Positions 1 to 5,214 of a stretch of 5,249 nt of DNA are shown one piece after another (within the stretch, counting starts at the first letter, position 1; each line of letters opens with the position of its first letter). Position numbers and translations under genes: made by a program. The DNA lies in assembly GCA_030616465.1 (NCBI GenBank), contig JAUWXH010000185.1, positions 1-5,249 of the forward strand, given 5' to 3'. Under the pieces are notes generated by a model that was not told where the DNA came from, searched no databases, and saw only the letters and a program-made list of their open reading frames with translations. The DNA comes from Planctomycetota bacterium (GTDB lineage: Bacteria > Planctomycetota > Phycisphaerae > UBA1845 > Fen-1342).

Positions 1-1
1 C

Positions 2-382
2 GCCATCGACCGCTCGCTCGACGGGTGGGATCTGACTCGTGGCGAGCAGCTCTGGCTCACGAGCGAGCCAGACCCCGGGCGGGTGCAGATCGCCACAGCG
101 ACGCGTGTGGGCGTCACCGCGGGGCAGGATCTCCCGCTGCGGTTCTTCATCACGGGCAACCCGTTCGCAAGCAGGCCCGGTAGGGGGCAGGGTGGGCATC
201 GCCGACGATCGCCCCGTCGTCGCCAGTCAGGGACCGCCTCCGCCGGGGGTGAACGGGATGCCGTACGGCGGAACGGCCGCCGCGAAGCCCCCCGCGCCGA
301 CGTTGGTGGCCCCGAACGTACCGCCGGCAGCCGCCGTGCCGGTCCACCGGGCGAGGGAGCCGGAGACCGCACATCCGCCTAG
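2..382 (+). CDS. 3' end of an unrecognised protein gene; tail probably out of frame
   Basis: The frame is open from base 2 (no start inside the window) to a TAG at 380-382. The first ~59 codons look like real protein: they contain segments such as GEQLWLTSEPDPGRVQIAT and LPLRFFITGNPF with alternating hydrophobic residues typical of beta strands, and by hand count about 86% of third positions are G or C. From about base 179 the translation becomes arginine/glycine-rich and low in hydrophobics, and third-position GC falls to about 66%, so this tail does not look like a folded domain. One frame over, a TAG lies at 181-183, exactly where the good protein sequence ends; a single-base indel would end the protein there. 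I do not recognise the family. The 3' part also runs antisense to the lipoprotein gene at 227-430. Confidence is fair that a gene ends here and low for its exact end. Confidence 0.5.
   Translation, partial: AIDRSLDGWDLTRGEQLWLTSEPDPGRVQIATATRVGVTAGQDLPLRFFITGNPFASRPGRGQGGHRRRSPRRRQSGTASAGGERDAVRRNGRREAPRADVGGPERTAGSRRAGPPGEGAGDRTSA
203..222. terminator. possible hairpin between converging genes
   Basis: CGACGA (203-208) and TCGTCG (217-222) form a 6-bp perfect stem around an 8-base loop. It begins 5 bases past the stop of the minus-strand lipoprotein gene and lies just downstream of where the left-edge gene probably ends. No T-tract follows on either strand, so an intrinsic terminator is only a weak call; in a GC-rich genome a 6-bp stem can arise by chance. 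Confidence 0.25.
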
Positions 383-430
383 TTGAAGGCACACGACAAG
401 TGACAGGAGCAGTTTAAGACGGCTACGCAT
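227..430 (-). CDS. small glycine-rich lipoprotein, 67 aa, unknown function
   Basis: The N-terminus is a clear lipoprotein signal: basic MRSRLK, a hydrophobic run LLLSLVVCLQ, then the lipobox LGGC at residues 17-20. It should be cleaved before Cys20, lipidated and anchored in a membrane; residue 21 is Ala, with no Asp retention signal at +2, so an outer-membrane destination is plausible if the cell has a Lol system. The mature part is only 48 residues, rich in Gly, Ala and Pro, and ends in a PGGGGP tail, so it is probably flexible rather than a globular enzyme. The ATG at 428-430 has the purine-rich AAGGAA (438-443) 7 bases upstream, and a candidate promoter lies further up. The stop is TGA at 227-229. 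It stands alone, facing the gene at the left edge and overlapping its tail antisense. No homologous family is recognised; short orphan lipoproteins of this kind are common and seldom characterised. Confidence 0.7.
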   Translation of the reverse strand: MRSRLKLLLSLVVCLQLGGCAVSGSLARWTGTAAAGGTFGATNVGAGGFAAAVPPYGIPFTPGGGGP

Positions 431-470
431 GGCCGGTTTCCTTCATAGGCTCGGGGCTGGTCGCTCGATA

Positions 471-500
471 ATCATAAGGGCCGCCAGAGTGTCGCGGCAA
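471..500 (-). promoter_or_regulatory. candidate sigma70-type promoter of the lipoprotein gene
   Basis: On the minus strand TTGCCG (495-500; 4 of 6 matches to TTGACA) and TATGAT (471-476; 5 of 6 matches to TATAAT) are separated by 18 bases. The -10 lies 40 bases upstream of the lipoprotein ATG, and the surrounding stretch is the most AT-rich part of an otherwise GC-rich gap. This is a match by eye to a consensus that may not hold in this lineage. Confidence 0.4.
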
Positions 501-617
501 TCGTGGGCCGCTGAGAGTACAGCGCAAAGTGGCTGTTGCCCGCTCTCCCCGTTGTCTGTCGCAGTGCGGAGGACAAAGGTCGGGGCCGCGCGCCAAGCAT
601 TGGGGAGCCAAGACGAT

Positions 618-637
618 GTCGGGTCTTCGCGCCCGAC
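618..637 (-). terminator. possible terminator hairpin after the Mth938-like gene
   Basis: GTCGGG (618-623) and CCCGAC (632-637) pair perfectly around an 8-base loop, starting 32 bases past the stop of the Mth938-like gene in its direction of transcription. An alternative pairing GGGTC/GACCC overlaps it. The bases beyond (ATCGTCTTGG on the minus strand) are only slightly T-rich, so termination is inferred mainly from position between two same-strand genes that need separate transcripts. Confidence 0.35.
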
Positions 638-669
638 CCACCCATTGCCCCCTGGTCCGTCTGCACCAG

Positions 670-1026
670 TTAGCACGTCAGGTGGAATGCGGCCGCCACG
701 ACCTCGCCGCGTTTGCAGCGCTCGTTGTAGATCTCCACCGCCTGCCCGGTCGGCGCGCAAACCGCCTCGATCCCAGCCTGTTCAAGACAAGTGAGCGTTT
801 CATCCGTGACGCTCATACAGCCCTGGGCACCCTGGCCTATGACCAGAACCTTGGGAGTGGCCTCCAACACAGTGGAAAGGTCGCCCGGCCTGAGAGCGTG
901 CCCCTCCTCACGCCACCAGTTGCTCCTCACTCCCGATGGCAGAATGATCACGTCCGCGGTGTACATTCGGCCGTCGATCTCGATCCGCCCGAACTCGTAA
1001 GACTCTACCCGAGGCTGATCGCTCAT
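670..1026 (-). CDS. Mth938-like (DUF498) domain protein, 118 aa
   Basis: The whole 118-residue protein matches the pattern of the Mth938-like family (Pfam DUF498/DUF598), whose relatives include archaeal Mth938 and eukaryotic NDUFAF3 and AAMDC. Visible family features are FGRIEIDGRMYTADVIILP (12-30), the W-W-R-E-E-G-H segment (37-43), the LVIGQGAQGCMSV turn (61-73), the APTGQAVEIYN segment (91-101) and the closing HLTC (115-118). The fold is a small alpha/beta domain; no enzymatic activity is established, and NDUFAF3 works in respiratory complex I assembly in mitochondria, which should not be transferred here. Five cysteines (70, 80, 90, 104, 118) are present. The ATG at 1024-1026 is chosen because a GGAGG lies 8 bases upstream and the upstream gene's TGA overlaps it as ATGA; longer in-frame starts would run through the neighbouring gene. 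It is the second gene of a coupled pair. Stop TAA at 670-672. Confidence 0.9.
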   Translation of the reverse strand: MSDQPRVESYEFGRIEIDGRMYTADVIILPSGVRSNWWREEGHALRPGDLSTVLEATPKVLVIGQGAQGCMSVTDETLTCLEQAGIEAVCAPTGQAVEIYNERCKRGEVVAAAFHLTC

Positions 1027-1877
1027 CTCGCGCCCCTCCGTTTCGATCCCCCGCTCCGCGAAGCCGTGCCGGGTGCCATACCGGGCACCATGCCGGGATC
1101 CGTCCGGTCGGATGGGACCTGTGGCCCTACTTCGGCCAGGAACCGGTCGAACAGCTCGAGGCCGGGCCAGCGGCGTGTTCTCAGCTCCCCATGCGCCCCC
1201 ACCCAGCGCGGGACGAGCGTCAGCGGGATCAGACAGGGCTTGTCCCCGGTCACCGCGGCGGTCAAGCGCGCCAGCGACACCGAGAGCGGCAGCGGCATCA
1301 GCACCTTCGCGATGTCGTGCTCGTAGGGCCGCGAACACCACTCGGTCGACGAAGTGACGTTGTAGTCGCGACACGCCACCGGCCGGTGCGGATGAATGCT
1401 GCACGACTCATCGGCCAAAAACGGGCAGGCCATCTGGAGCCTGAAATACTTCCGCGCGATGGGCAGCACCGGCTCATCCGTGTGCTGCGGATTCAACAGC
1501 TCGTCGATCATGCTGTGCTCTTCCAGCATGCCCACGATCCTGTCGAGCCGCTCGATCACGGCACGCCGGCGGGCGGGCTCAAAGCAATCGACGAGGTCCA
1601 TCAGGTAGAACGCCTCGGGCGCCGAGACCGGCACCATGTGGCGGCAACAGGCACCGCAGCCCGCCCGGCACGAGATCGTGCGTCCCGCTTCCTCCTCCAG
1701 CCGGTTCGCACGGGCGACCAGCGCGTCAGTCAGCTCGCACGCGATGCGAACCAACCCGGTCAGACCCATCGGGCCACTGGTAACGCCCACCTTGCCGCGC
1801 ACAACGCCGTCCGGCGTCGGCACCTCCACCGTCCGCAGATCCATGCCGGCCGGGAGCTGCGGGGCTGGGTCGCTCAT
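1023..1877 (-). CDS. YkgJ-family cysteine-cluster (putative Zn/Fe-chelating) protein, 284 aa
   Basis: The hallmark is C-x3-C-x2-C-C at residues 70-78 (SCRAGCGACC), followed by a second cysteine group: CPFL at 151-154, C159, the IHPHRPVACR segment with C169, and C181. This is the arrangement of the YkgJ family (PF03692), thought to bind zinc or an iron-sulfur cluster; the biochemical role is generally unknown and some relatives lie near flagellar or redox genes. The ~60 residues before the cluster and ~100 after C181 are outside the usual core, making this longer than minimal family members. The C-terminus is a low-complexity Pro-Gly/Arg tail (about 259-284). There is no signal peptide, so it is presumably cytoplasmic. 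The start is the ATG at 1875-1877, with GGAG 7 bases upstream; an in-frame GTG at 1896-1898 would add seven residues but lies above the Shine-Dalgarno. The TGA overlaps the next gene's ATG, so the two are probably translationally coupled. Confidence 0.9.
   Translation of the reverse strand: MSDPAPQLPAGMDLRTVEVPTPDGVVRGKVGVTSGPMGLTGLVRIACELTDALVARANRLEEEAGRTISCRAGCGACCRHMVPVSAPEAFYLMDLVDCFEPARRRAVIERLDRIVGMLEEHSMIDELLNPQHTDEPVLPIARKYFRLQMACPFLADESCSIHPHRPVACRDYNVTSSTEWCSRPYEHDIAKVLMPLPLSVSLARLTAAVTGDKPCLIPLTLVPRWVGAHGELRTRRWPGLELFDRFLAEVGPQVPSDRTDPGMVPGMAPGTASRSGGSKRRGAR
1035..1039 (-). promoter_or_regulatory. Shine-Dalgarno of the Mth938-like gene, inside the YkgJ coding tail
   Basis: GGAGG on the minus strand lies 8 bases before the ATG at 1024-1026 and within the last codons (Arg-Arg-Gly) of the upstream gene. 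It fixes the start of the Mth938-like gene and, with the ATGA overlap, supports co-translation. Confidence 0.75.
1068..1103 (-). repeat. three imperfect 12-bp units encoding x-x-Pro-Gly
   Basis: Three adjacent 12-base units, GCCGGGTGCCAT, ACCGGGCACCAT and GCCGGGATCCGT on the + strand, lie near the 3' end of the YkgJ-family gene. On the coding strand they give TDPG, MVPG, MAPG (residues about 259-270). The length keeps the reading frame, so unit gain or loss would only change the length of a flexible tail. Confidence 0.6.
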
Positions 1878-1884
1878 GTCTGGA

Positions 1885-1889
1885 CTCCG
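1885..1889 (-). promoter_or_regulatory. Shine-Dalgarno deciding the YkgJ-family start
   Basis: CGGAG on the minus strand (GGAG core at 1885-1888) is followed by 7 bases and the ATG at 1875-1877. It favours this ATG over the in-frame GTG at 1896-1898. It directly abuts a small inverted repeat at 1889-1902. Confidence 0.7.
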
Positions 1890-1902
1890 TAAGAGCACTT
1901 AC
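1889..1902 (-). promoter_or_regulatory. small hairpin abutting the ribosome-binding site
   Basis: GTAAG and CTTAC arms with a 4-base loop form a perfect 5-bp stem immediately upstream of the GGAG of the YkgJ-family gene. If the candidate -10 at 1913-1918 is right, this hairpin would sit at the very 5' end of a leader of about 30 bases. It could stabilise the mRNA, influence ribosome access, or be a small operator in DNA; a short stem like this can also be chance. Confidence 0.35.
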
Positions 1903-1950
1903 AGCCGCAGGCATCTTAAGCAGCCGACGGCCAGGCGCCATTGCGGCTGT
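1901..1950. repeat. 9-bp inverted repeat, 32-bp spacer, in the divergent promoter region
   Basis: ACAGCCGCA (1901-1909) is the exact reverse complement of TGCGGCTGT (1942-1950). The arms lie on either side of the candidate -10 and -35 of the YkgJ operon, between two divergently transcribed genes. The centre-to-centre distance is 41 bp, about four helical turns, so a dimeric regulator could bind both arms on the same face. It may also be fortuitous. Confidence 0.5.
1913..1941 (-). promoter_or_regulatory. candidate promoter of the YkgJ/Mth938 operon
   Basis: On the minus strand TAAGAT (1913-1918; 4 of 6 to TATAAT) is preceded at 17 bases by ATGGCG (1936-1941; 3 of 6 to TTGACA). The match is weak, but the -10 falls in the only AT-rich patch upstream of the gene, about 35 bases from its ATG, and between the arms of the inverted repeat. 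Confidence 0.25.
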
Positions 1951-1969
1951 TCCGATTCTGCGCCGGCTT

Positions 1970-1975
1970 TGTAAT
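1970..1975 (+). promoter_or_regulatory. candidate -10 box of the membrane methyltransferase gene
   Basis: TGTAAT matches TATAAT at 5 of 6 positions and ends 37 bases before the ATG at 2013. No good -35 is seen at 16-18 bases upstream (CTGTTC at 17). If used, its -35 region would overlap the right arm of the inverted repeat, allowing shared control of both divergent units. Confidence 0.3.
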
Positions 1976-2012
1976 GGCACGTTGACGATGTCCACGTCAT
2001 GCTGAGCCAGTG

Positions 2013-2690
2013 ATGAAGATCTCGTTTGTACGAATCTTGCTCGGCTTCGGTGCGGCGGCACTCTTTACCGCCATCCTGGGGGCATTGCTGTTCCCGATCG
2101 CCGGCCGCTGGGACCTGCCGTGGCTCTGGGCCTACGTGGCGGTCTCCGCATTCTTCTGCTTGTCGGCGCTTCTGTTTCTGGACAAGGGGCTGATCAAGGA
2201 ACGCCTGCGCCCGGGAGGCAACGCACGTGACGCCGCACCGGTCGGCATCGCCAAGGTGTTGGCGGTGGTGCACTACGTCGTCGCCGCCCTCGACGTGGGC
2301 CGGTTCCACTGGTCCGGCGACATCCCACCAGCGTTGCAGGCAACCGCACTCGTTCTGTTCGCGCTCGGCGGCGGAGTGACGGTGTGGACCAAGGCCGTCA
2401 ACCGCTTCTTCTCGACCGTCGTACGCATTCAGGAGGAGCGCGGTCACCACGTGATCACCGACGGGCCGTACCGTTTCGTGCGCCATCCTGGATACGTCGT
2501 GGGGCTCGTCATGCTGCTGGCCAGCGGGGTCGCGCTCGGCTCCTGGTGGTCGATCATCCCAATGGCAGTGCTCGCGCTTCTGCTGATCCGGCGCACGGCA
2601 CTGGAGGACCGCTTCCTGCACGAGCACCTGCACGGATACCCCGAGTACGCCCGCCGCGTCCGCTACCGCCTAATCCCCCGAATCTGGTAA
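2013..2690 (+). CDS. integral membrane methyltransferase, isoprenylcysteine carboxyl methyltransferase/PEMT-like, 225 aa
   Basis: The C-terminal half carries the signature of the isoprenylcysteine carboxyl methyltransferase/phospholipid methyltransferase superfamily: GPYRFVRHPGY (151-161), an ALGSWWS hydrophobic hairpin (174-180), RTALEDRFL with Glu198 (194-202), and GYPEYARRVRYRLIP (208-222). In known relatives these residues bind S-adenosylmethionine at the membrane face. Hydrophobic segments at about 5-29, 36-56, 81-95, 108-128 and 162-192 give roughly five membrane spans. The substrate cannot be read from sequence: bacteria mostly lack prenylated CaaX proteins, so a lipid, quinone precursor or small molecule is more likely than a prenylcysteine. 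The ATG at 2013 is used; a GTG directly before it (2010) is equally possible. Neither has a good Shine-Dalgarno. It appears to be a single-gene unit, divergent from the YkgJ operon. The stop is TAA at 2688-2690. Confidence 0.85.
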   Translation: MKISFVRILLGFGAAALFTAILGALLFPIAGRWDLPWLWAYVAVSAFFCLSALLFLDKGLIKERLRPGGNARDAAPVGIAKVLAVVHYVVAALDVGRFHWSGDIPPALQATALVLFALGGGVTVWTKAVNRFFSTVVRIQEERGHHVITDGPYRFVRHPGYVVGLVMLLASGVALGSWWSIIPMAVLALLLIRRTALEDRFLHEHLHGYPEYARRVRYRLIPRIW

Positions 2691-2802
2691 ACGGGCAGCA
2701 TGGCACGCAGTCACACGCGCGCCGCGTAGGCACGGCGTGGTACAGCGCTGCTGACGCCGGGGCTATCCGCGTATGTGGCCTGCGGGCGGAAGCACGGTAT
2801 CC

Positions 2803-2818
2803 GCCGCCTCGGGGCGGC
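2803..2818 (+). terminator. GC hairpin after the methyltransferase gene, weak terminator candidate
   Basis: GCCGCC (2803-2808) and GGCGGC (2813-2818) form a perfect 6-bp all-GC stem closing a TCGG tetraloop, 112 bases beyond the methyltransferase stop. No T-tract follows. A competing pairing GCGGA (2786-2790) with TCCGC (2800-2804) exists. The stem is strong but its role is unknown. Confidence 0.25.
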
Positions 2819-3046
2819 CATGCCGATGGCTTCTCCGACTTCGCTTTCGCAGTGGCCACGACGGGGCCGCCGGAGGCACGGGCGTGGACCGCAGTCACAT
2901 GTCGTGCGGTTGCCAACCTTGCGTCGGGCGCGTTAGCTTTCGGATGTCCTGGTTCGGTCTGTCCCAGTGCCGACAGCGTGACCGTCCCACGGTGTTGTGA
3001 GCAGGGTCAACGTCGTACGGCGCGAAACTGAGACCTAACACACACA

Positions 3047-3052
3047 AAGGAG
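3047..3052 (+). promoter_or_regulatory. Shine-Dalgarno deciding the peptidase start
   Basis: AAGGAG is followed by 8 bases and the ATG at 3061. An in-frame GTG at 3052 overlaps this motif and cannot use it, so the ATG is the start. The result is a clean signal peptide beginning MRVGIC. Confidence 0.85.
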
Positions 3053-3060
3053 TGCGCGCA

Positions 3061-5127
3061 ATGAGAGTCGGAATCTGCCTGAGCTTGTTGGTGAGTCTTG
3101 TGTTCGTGTGGAGCGTTGACGCCGGCGACCCTGGCGCCGTGCCGGCGACGCCTGCCCAAGCGGACAATTCCGCCGTGGATCTGCCGATCGAAGCGACCGT
3201 AACCACCCTGGTCGCGCGCCACGGACAAAGCAAGGCTGACCAAATCCGCGCCGGCGTCGAACGCGTCGCTCGCCGGTGGACAGCCACCGACGGCTCGGCC
3301 GACGAGTTCGCGCGCTTCTGCCGAGATTTCTACGTGGCGGCTCCCGCCGACCGCAAGCGCTTGCTGGCGCGGTTGGAGACCGTCATGACGACCACGCAGG
3401 GCCACCTGGCGGAGATCTCGCGCAACGTTCGGAGGTGGGCGGACCTGGCCGGGGACGAGATGCCGGGCATCGACGAACTGCTGGCGGCGTTTGACCCCGC
3501 CCCCGGTCTGGCCGAGCAACTATATGCGCAGCGCATCGCGTTTCTGATCCTGCTGAACTTCGAGCCGCCCACGCTGGACACCATGCAGCGCGAAGGTGCG
3601 GGTTGGTCGATCGACCGATGGGTCGCAGCTCGCTTGGCACGCGGGCTGCCGCCGCGGATTCCCGGCCACGTGCAGATCGCCGTGCGACGCAAGCGACTGG
3701 CGGCGCGCCAGTGGATGTACAGTCACCGCCCCAAGGTCGGCGCGATGGTGGATGCGAAGGGGAAGCGTCTCTACGACCCCGGCACCACCCTGCTGCCGCA
3801 CTGGAAGGTCCGCGACGAGGTTATCGCGGCGTTCGAAGACCCGGACGGCCTGCCGCGGCAGCGGGCACTGATGTGGTGCATGCGGCGGTTCATCGACGGG
3901 ACGCTTCCACAGGTGCTGCTCGAGCGCGATCCGGGCGAGTCTTGGGACCCACAGGCCAACACGATCGGCGGCGAGCCCGTCGAGGAAACGGTCGGCCTCG
4001 CGCGGTACGAGCACTGGCTGGAACTGTTTGCGGCGGAGCGTTTGCTCGATCCCTATTACCAGGAGTACCCGACGGCGCTGGCCCGCTCGTGGGATCATGA
4101 CCGCGAGATCCCCGTGCAGCGCGTGGAGCAGATCCTGATCGAACTGCTCAAAGCGCCGGTCAGGGCAAGACTGTATGAGTTCGTGCGCGACCGACTTGGT
4201 CGTCCGCTCGAACCGCATGATGTGTACTTCAGTACGCCGTTCGCGCGTGCACCAGCGGCGGAGCTGGATGATGCTGTCGCCAAACGATTCGGCGGGCTGG
4301 AAGACCTCGCCCGGCAGATTCCCGTGATCCTGCGGGAAGTTGGCTTCAGCGATGAGGACGCCGATTGGCTGTCGGCAAAGATCCGCGTCGAGCGCAGCCG
4401 CGACGCCGGTCATTCCACGCCGCCGGCACTGCCCGAATACGGCCCATGGCTGTGCACGAGTCTGCAGCGCGGGCGGTTCAATTTCGCGGCGTACGGCACG
4501 GCCATGCATGAGCTCGGGCATGCGGTGGAACAAGCGATGTCAGTGGGGCGTGCGCCACGGCCGGCGCTCAAGGGCGTGCCGGGCTCGTGCGCCGTCGAAT
4601 CGGTAGCCAACGTCTTCTGCGACACGCGTTTCAGGCTCGTGGGCGTCAAGCTCTCGACCGAAGCGATCGACCCGCTGGAGCAGATGACCGTCGAAACCAT
4701 GCTGGGAAGCTGCCAAATGGCCGGCCCGGCGCTGGTCGAGCTCCGTACCTGGCGGTGGTTGTATGGCCACCCCGATGCCACGGCCACCGAGCTGCGCGAG
4801 GCGGTCCTGCAGATCGCGGCGCTCGTGTGGACCGAGTTCTTCGAGCCCCACTTCGGCCCCGACCCCTACTATCTCACGGCGGCGTACCAGCACATGCTGG
4901 GCTACCCGCTCTATCTGGCGAACTACGTGATCAGCGACATGGCGCTGCAGCAGATGCGCGCCTACGTCCGCGGCCGGGACGTGGCGGCCGAGCTGATGCG
5001 GATGTACACGACCGGCCGGCTGACGCCCGACCTGTGGATGGAGCGCGCCGTCGGCGGGCCGCTGTCGGTCGAACCGCTGTTACGCGACACGGAGCGCGTG
5101 TTAGCACAACTGGGCTACGGCAAATGA
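3061..5127 (+). CDS. exported zinc metallopeptidase, M3 (oligopeptidase)-like, 688 aa
   Basis: The N-terminus is a type I signal peptide: MR, a hydrophobic core at residues 3-19, and a V-D-A cleavage site (19-21), followed by a Pro/Ala-rich linker to about residue 40, so the enzyme should act in the periplasm or outside. The zinc site is HELGH at 483-487, with Glu484 as catalytic base and His483/His487 as ligands; Glu513 (in AVESVAN), 26 residues after the second His, fits the third ligand, close to the 25-residue spacing in thimet oligopeptidase (M3). Near the C-terminus, His611 followed by LGY (Tyr615), Tyr618 and Tyr622 resembles the His/Tyr substrate-binding segment of M3 enzymes. Residues ~45-470 are largely helical and charged, as expected for the M3 clamshell, and total length is near the usual 600-700. 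M3 enzymes usually cut short peptides. It is monocistronic, with a strong AAGGAG. The exact family (M3A, M3B or a related gluzincin) cannot be settled by eye. TGA stop. Confidence 0.85.
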   Translation: MRVGICLSLLVSLVFVWSVDAGDPGAVPATPAQADNSAVDLPIEATVTTLVARHGQSKADQIRAGVERVARRWTATDGSADEFARFCRDFYVAAPADRKRLLARLETVMTTTQGHLAEISRNVRRWADLAGDEMPGIDELLAAFDPAPGLAEQLYAQRIAFLILLNFEPPTLDTMQREGAGWSIDRWVAARLARGLPPRIPGHVQIAVRRKRLAARQWMYSHRPKVGAMVDAKGKRLYDPGTTLLPHWKVRDEVIAAFEDPDGLPRQRALMWCMRRFIDGTLPQVLLERDPGESWDPQANTIGGEPVEETVGLARYEHWLELFAAERLLDPYYQEYPTALARSWDHDREIPVQRVEQILIELLKAPVRARLYEFVRDRLGRPLEPHDVYFSTPFARAPAAELDDAVAKRFGGLEDLARQIPVILREVGFSDEDADWLSAKIRVERSRDAGHSTPPALPEYGPWLCTSLQRGRFNFAAYGTAMHELGHAVEQAMSVGRAPRPALKGVPGSCAVESVANVFCDTRFRLVGVKLSTEAIDPLEQMTVETMLGSCQMAGPALVELRTWRWLYGHPDATATELREAVLQIAALVWTEFFEPHFGPDPYYLTAAYQHMLGYPLYLANYVISDMALQQMRAYVRGRDVAAELMRMYTTGRLTPDLWMERAVGGPLSVEPLLRDTERVLAQLGYGK

Positions 5128-5214
5128 TGGGGGCCGCTGCCCTGCGAGCAGTGCTTCTTGGATAGATCGGTCCGGTGGCACACCTGCTTCATCGCAGCCA
5201 AGAGGGCGCCAAGA

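Larger units (their letters stand above)
2691..3060. other. intergenic region of about 370 bp without a supported gene
   Basis: The frames through this stretch are either continuations of shadow frames or an isolated 75-codon + frame (2773-3000) with no ribosome-binding site, odd composition (Cys, Arg, Trp-rich) and no recognisable motif. It must contain the promoter of the peptidase gene, but no convincing -35/-10 pair was found: TTGCCA at 2910 and TTGTGA at 2995 have no good partner at 17 bases. It holds several short GC hairpins (2803-2818; ACCGT-CCC-ACGGT at 2981-2993). A small RNA or longer leader cannot be excluded. Confidence 0.5.

Noticed and set aside
529..1326. Long + strand open frame of 265 codons
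   Set aside because: It is antisense to the Mth938-like gene and much of the YkgJ-family gene, which have clear family motifs and ribosome-binding sites; its translation is Arg/Pro/Ser-rich noise typical of GC-rich shadow frames.
1027..1404. N-terminal extension of the Mth938-like frame upstream to 1404
   Set aside because: The extra 126 residues lie within the YkgJ coding sequence and are low-quality; the ATG at 1024-1026 with GGAGG and the family's normal length of about 118 aa are decisive.
1191..1892. 233-codon + frame opposite the YkgJ-family gene
   Set aside because: It mirrors the cysteine-cluster gene, is His/Arg/Gln-rich, and has no recognisable motif.
1899..2633. 244-codon minus frame opposite the methyltransferase gene
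   Set aside because: Its translation is His/Gln/Glu/Arg-rich shadow sequence; the + strand has conserved ICMT-type motifs and membrane spans.
2910..2938. TTGCCA-N17-TTAGCT as a promoter for the peptidase gene
   Set aside because: The downstream hexamer matches the -10 consensus poorly and lies over 120 bases from the start; not reported as a feature.
2773..3000. 75-codon + frame in the large intergenic gap
   Set aside because: It has no ribosome-binding site, unusual composition, and no motif; kept only as a remark on the gap.
3052..3060. GTG start adding three residues to the peptidase
   Set aside because: This GTG overlaps the Shine-Dalgarno AAGGAG itself, so it cannot be served by it.
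3520..4533. 337-codon minus frame inside the peptidase
   Set aside because: It is antisense to the peptidase, whose zinc-binding motif and signal peptide are unambiguous; the minus frame is compositional shadow.
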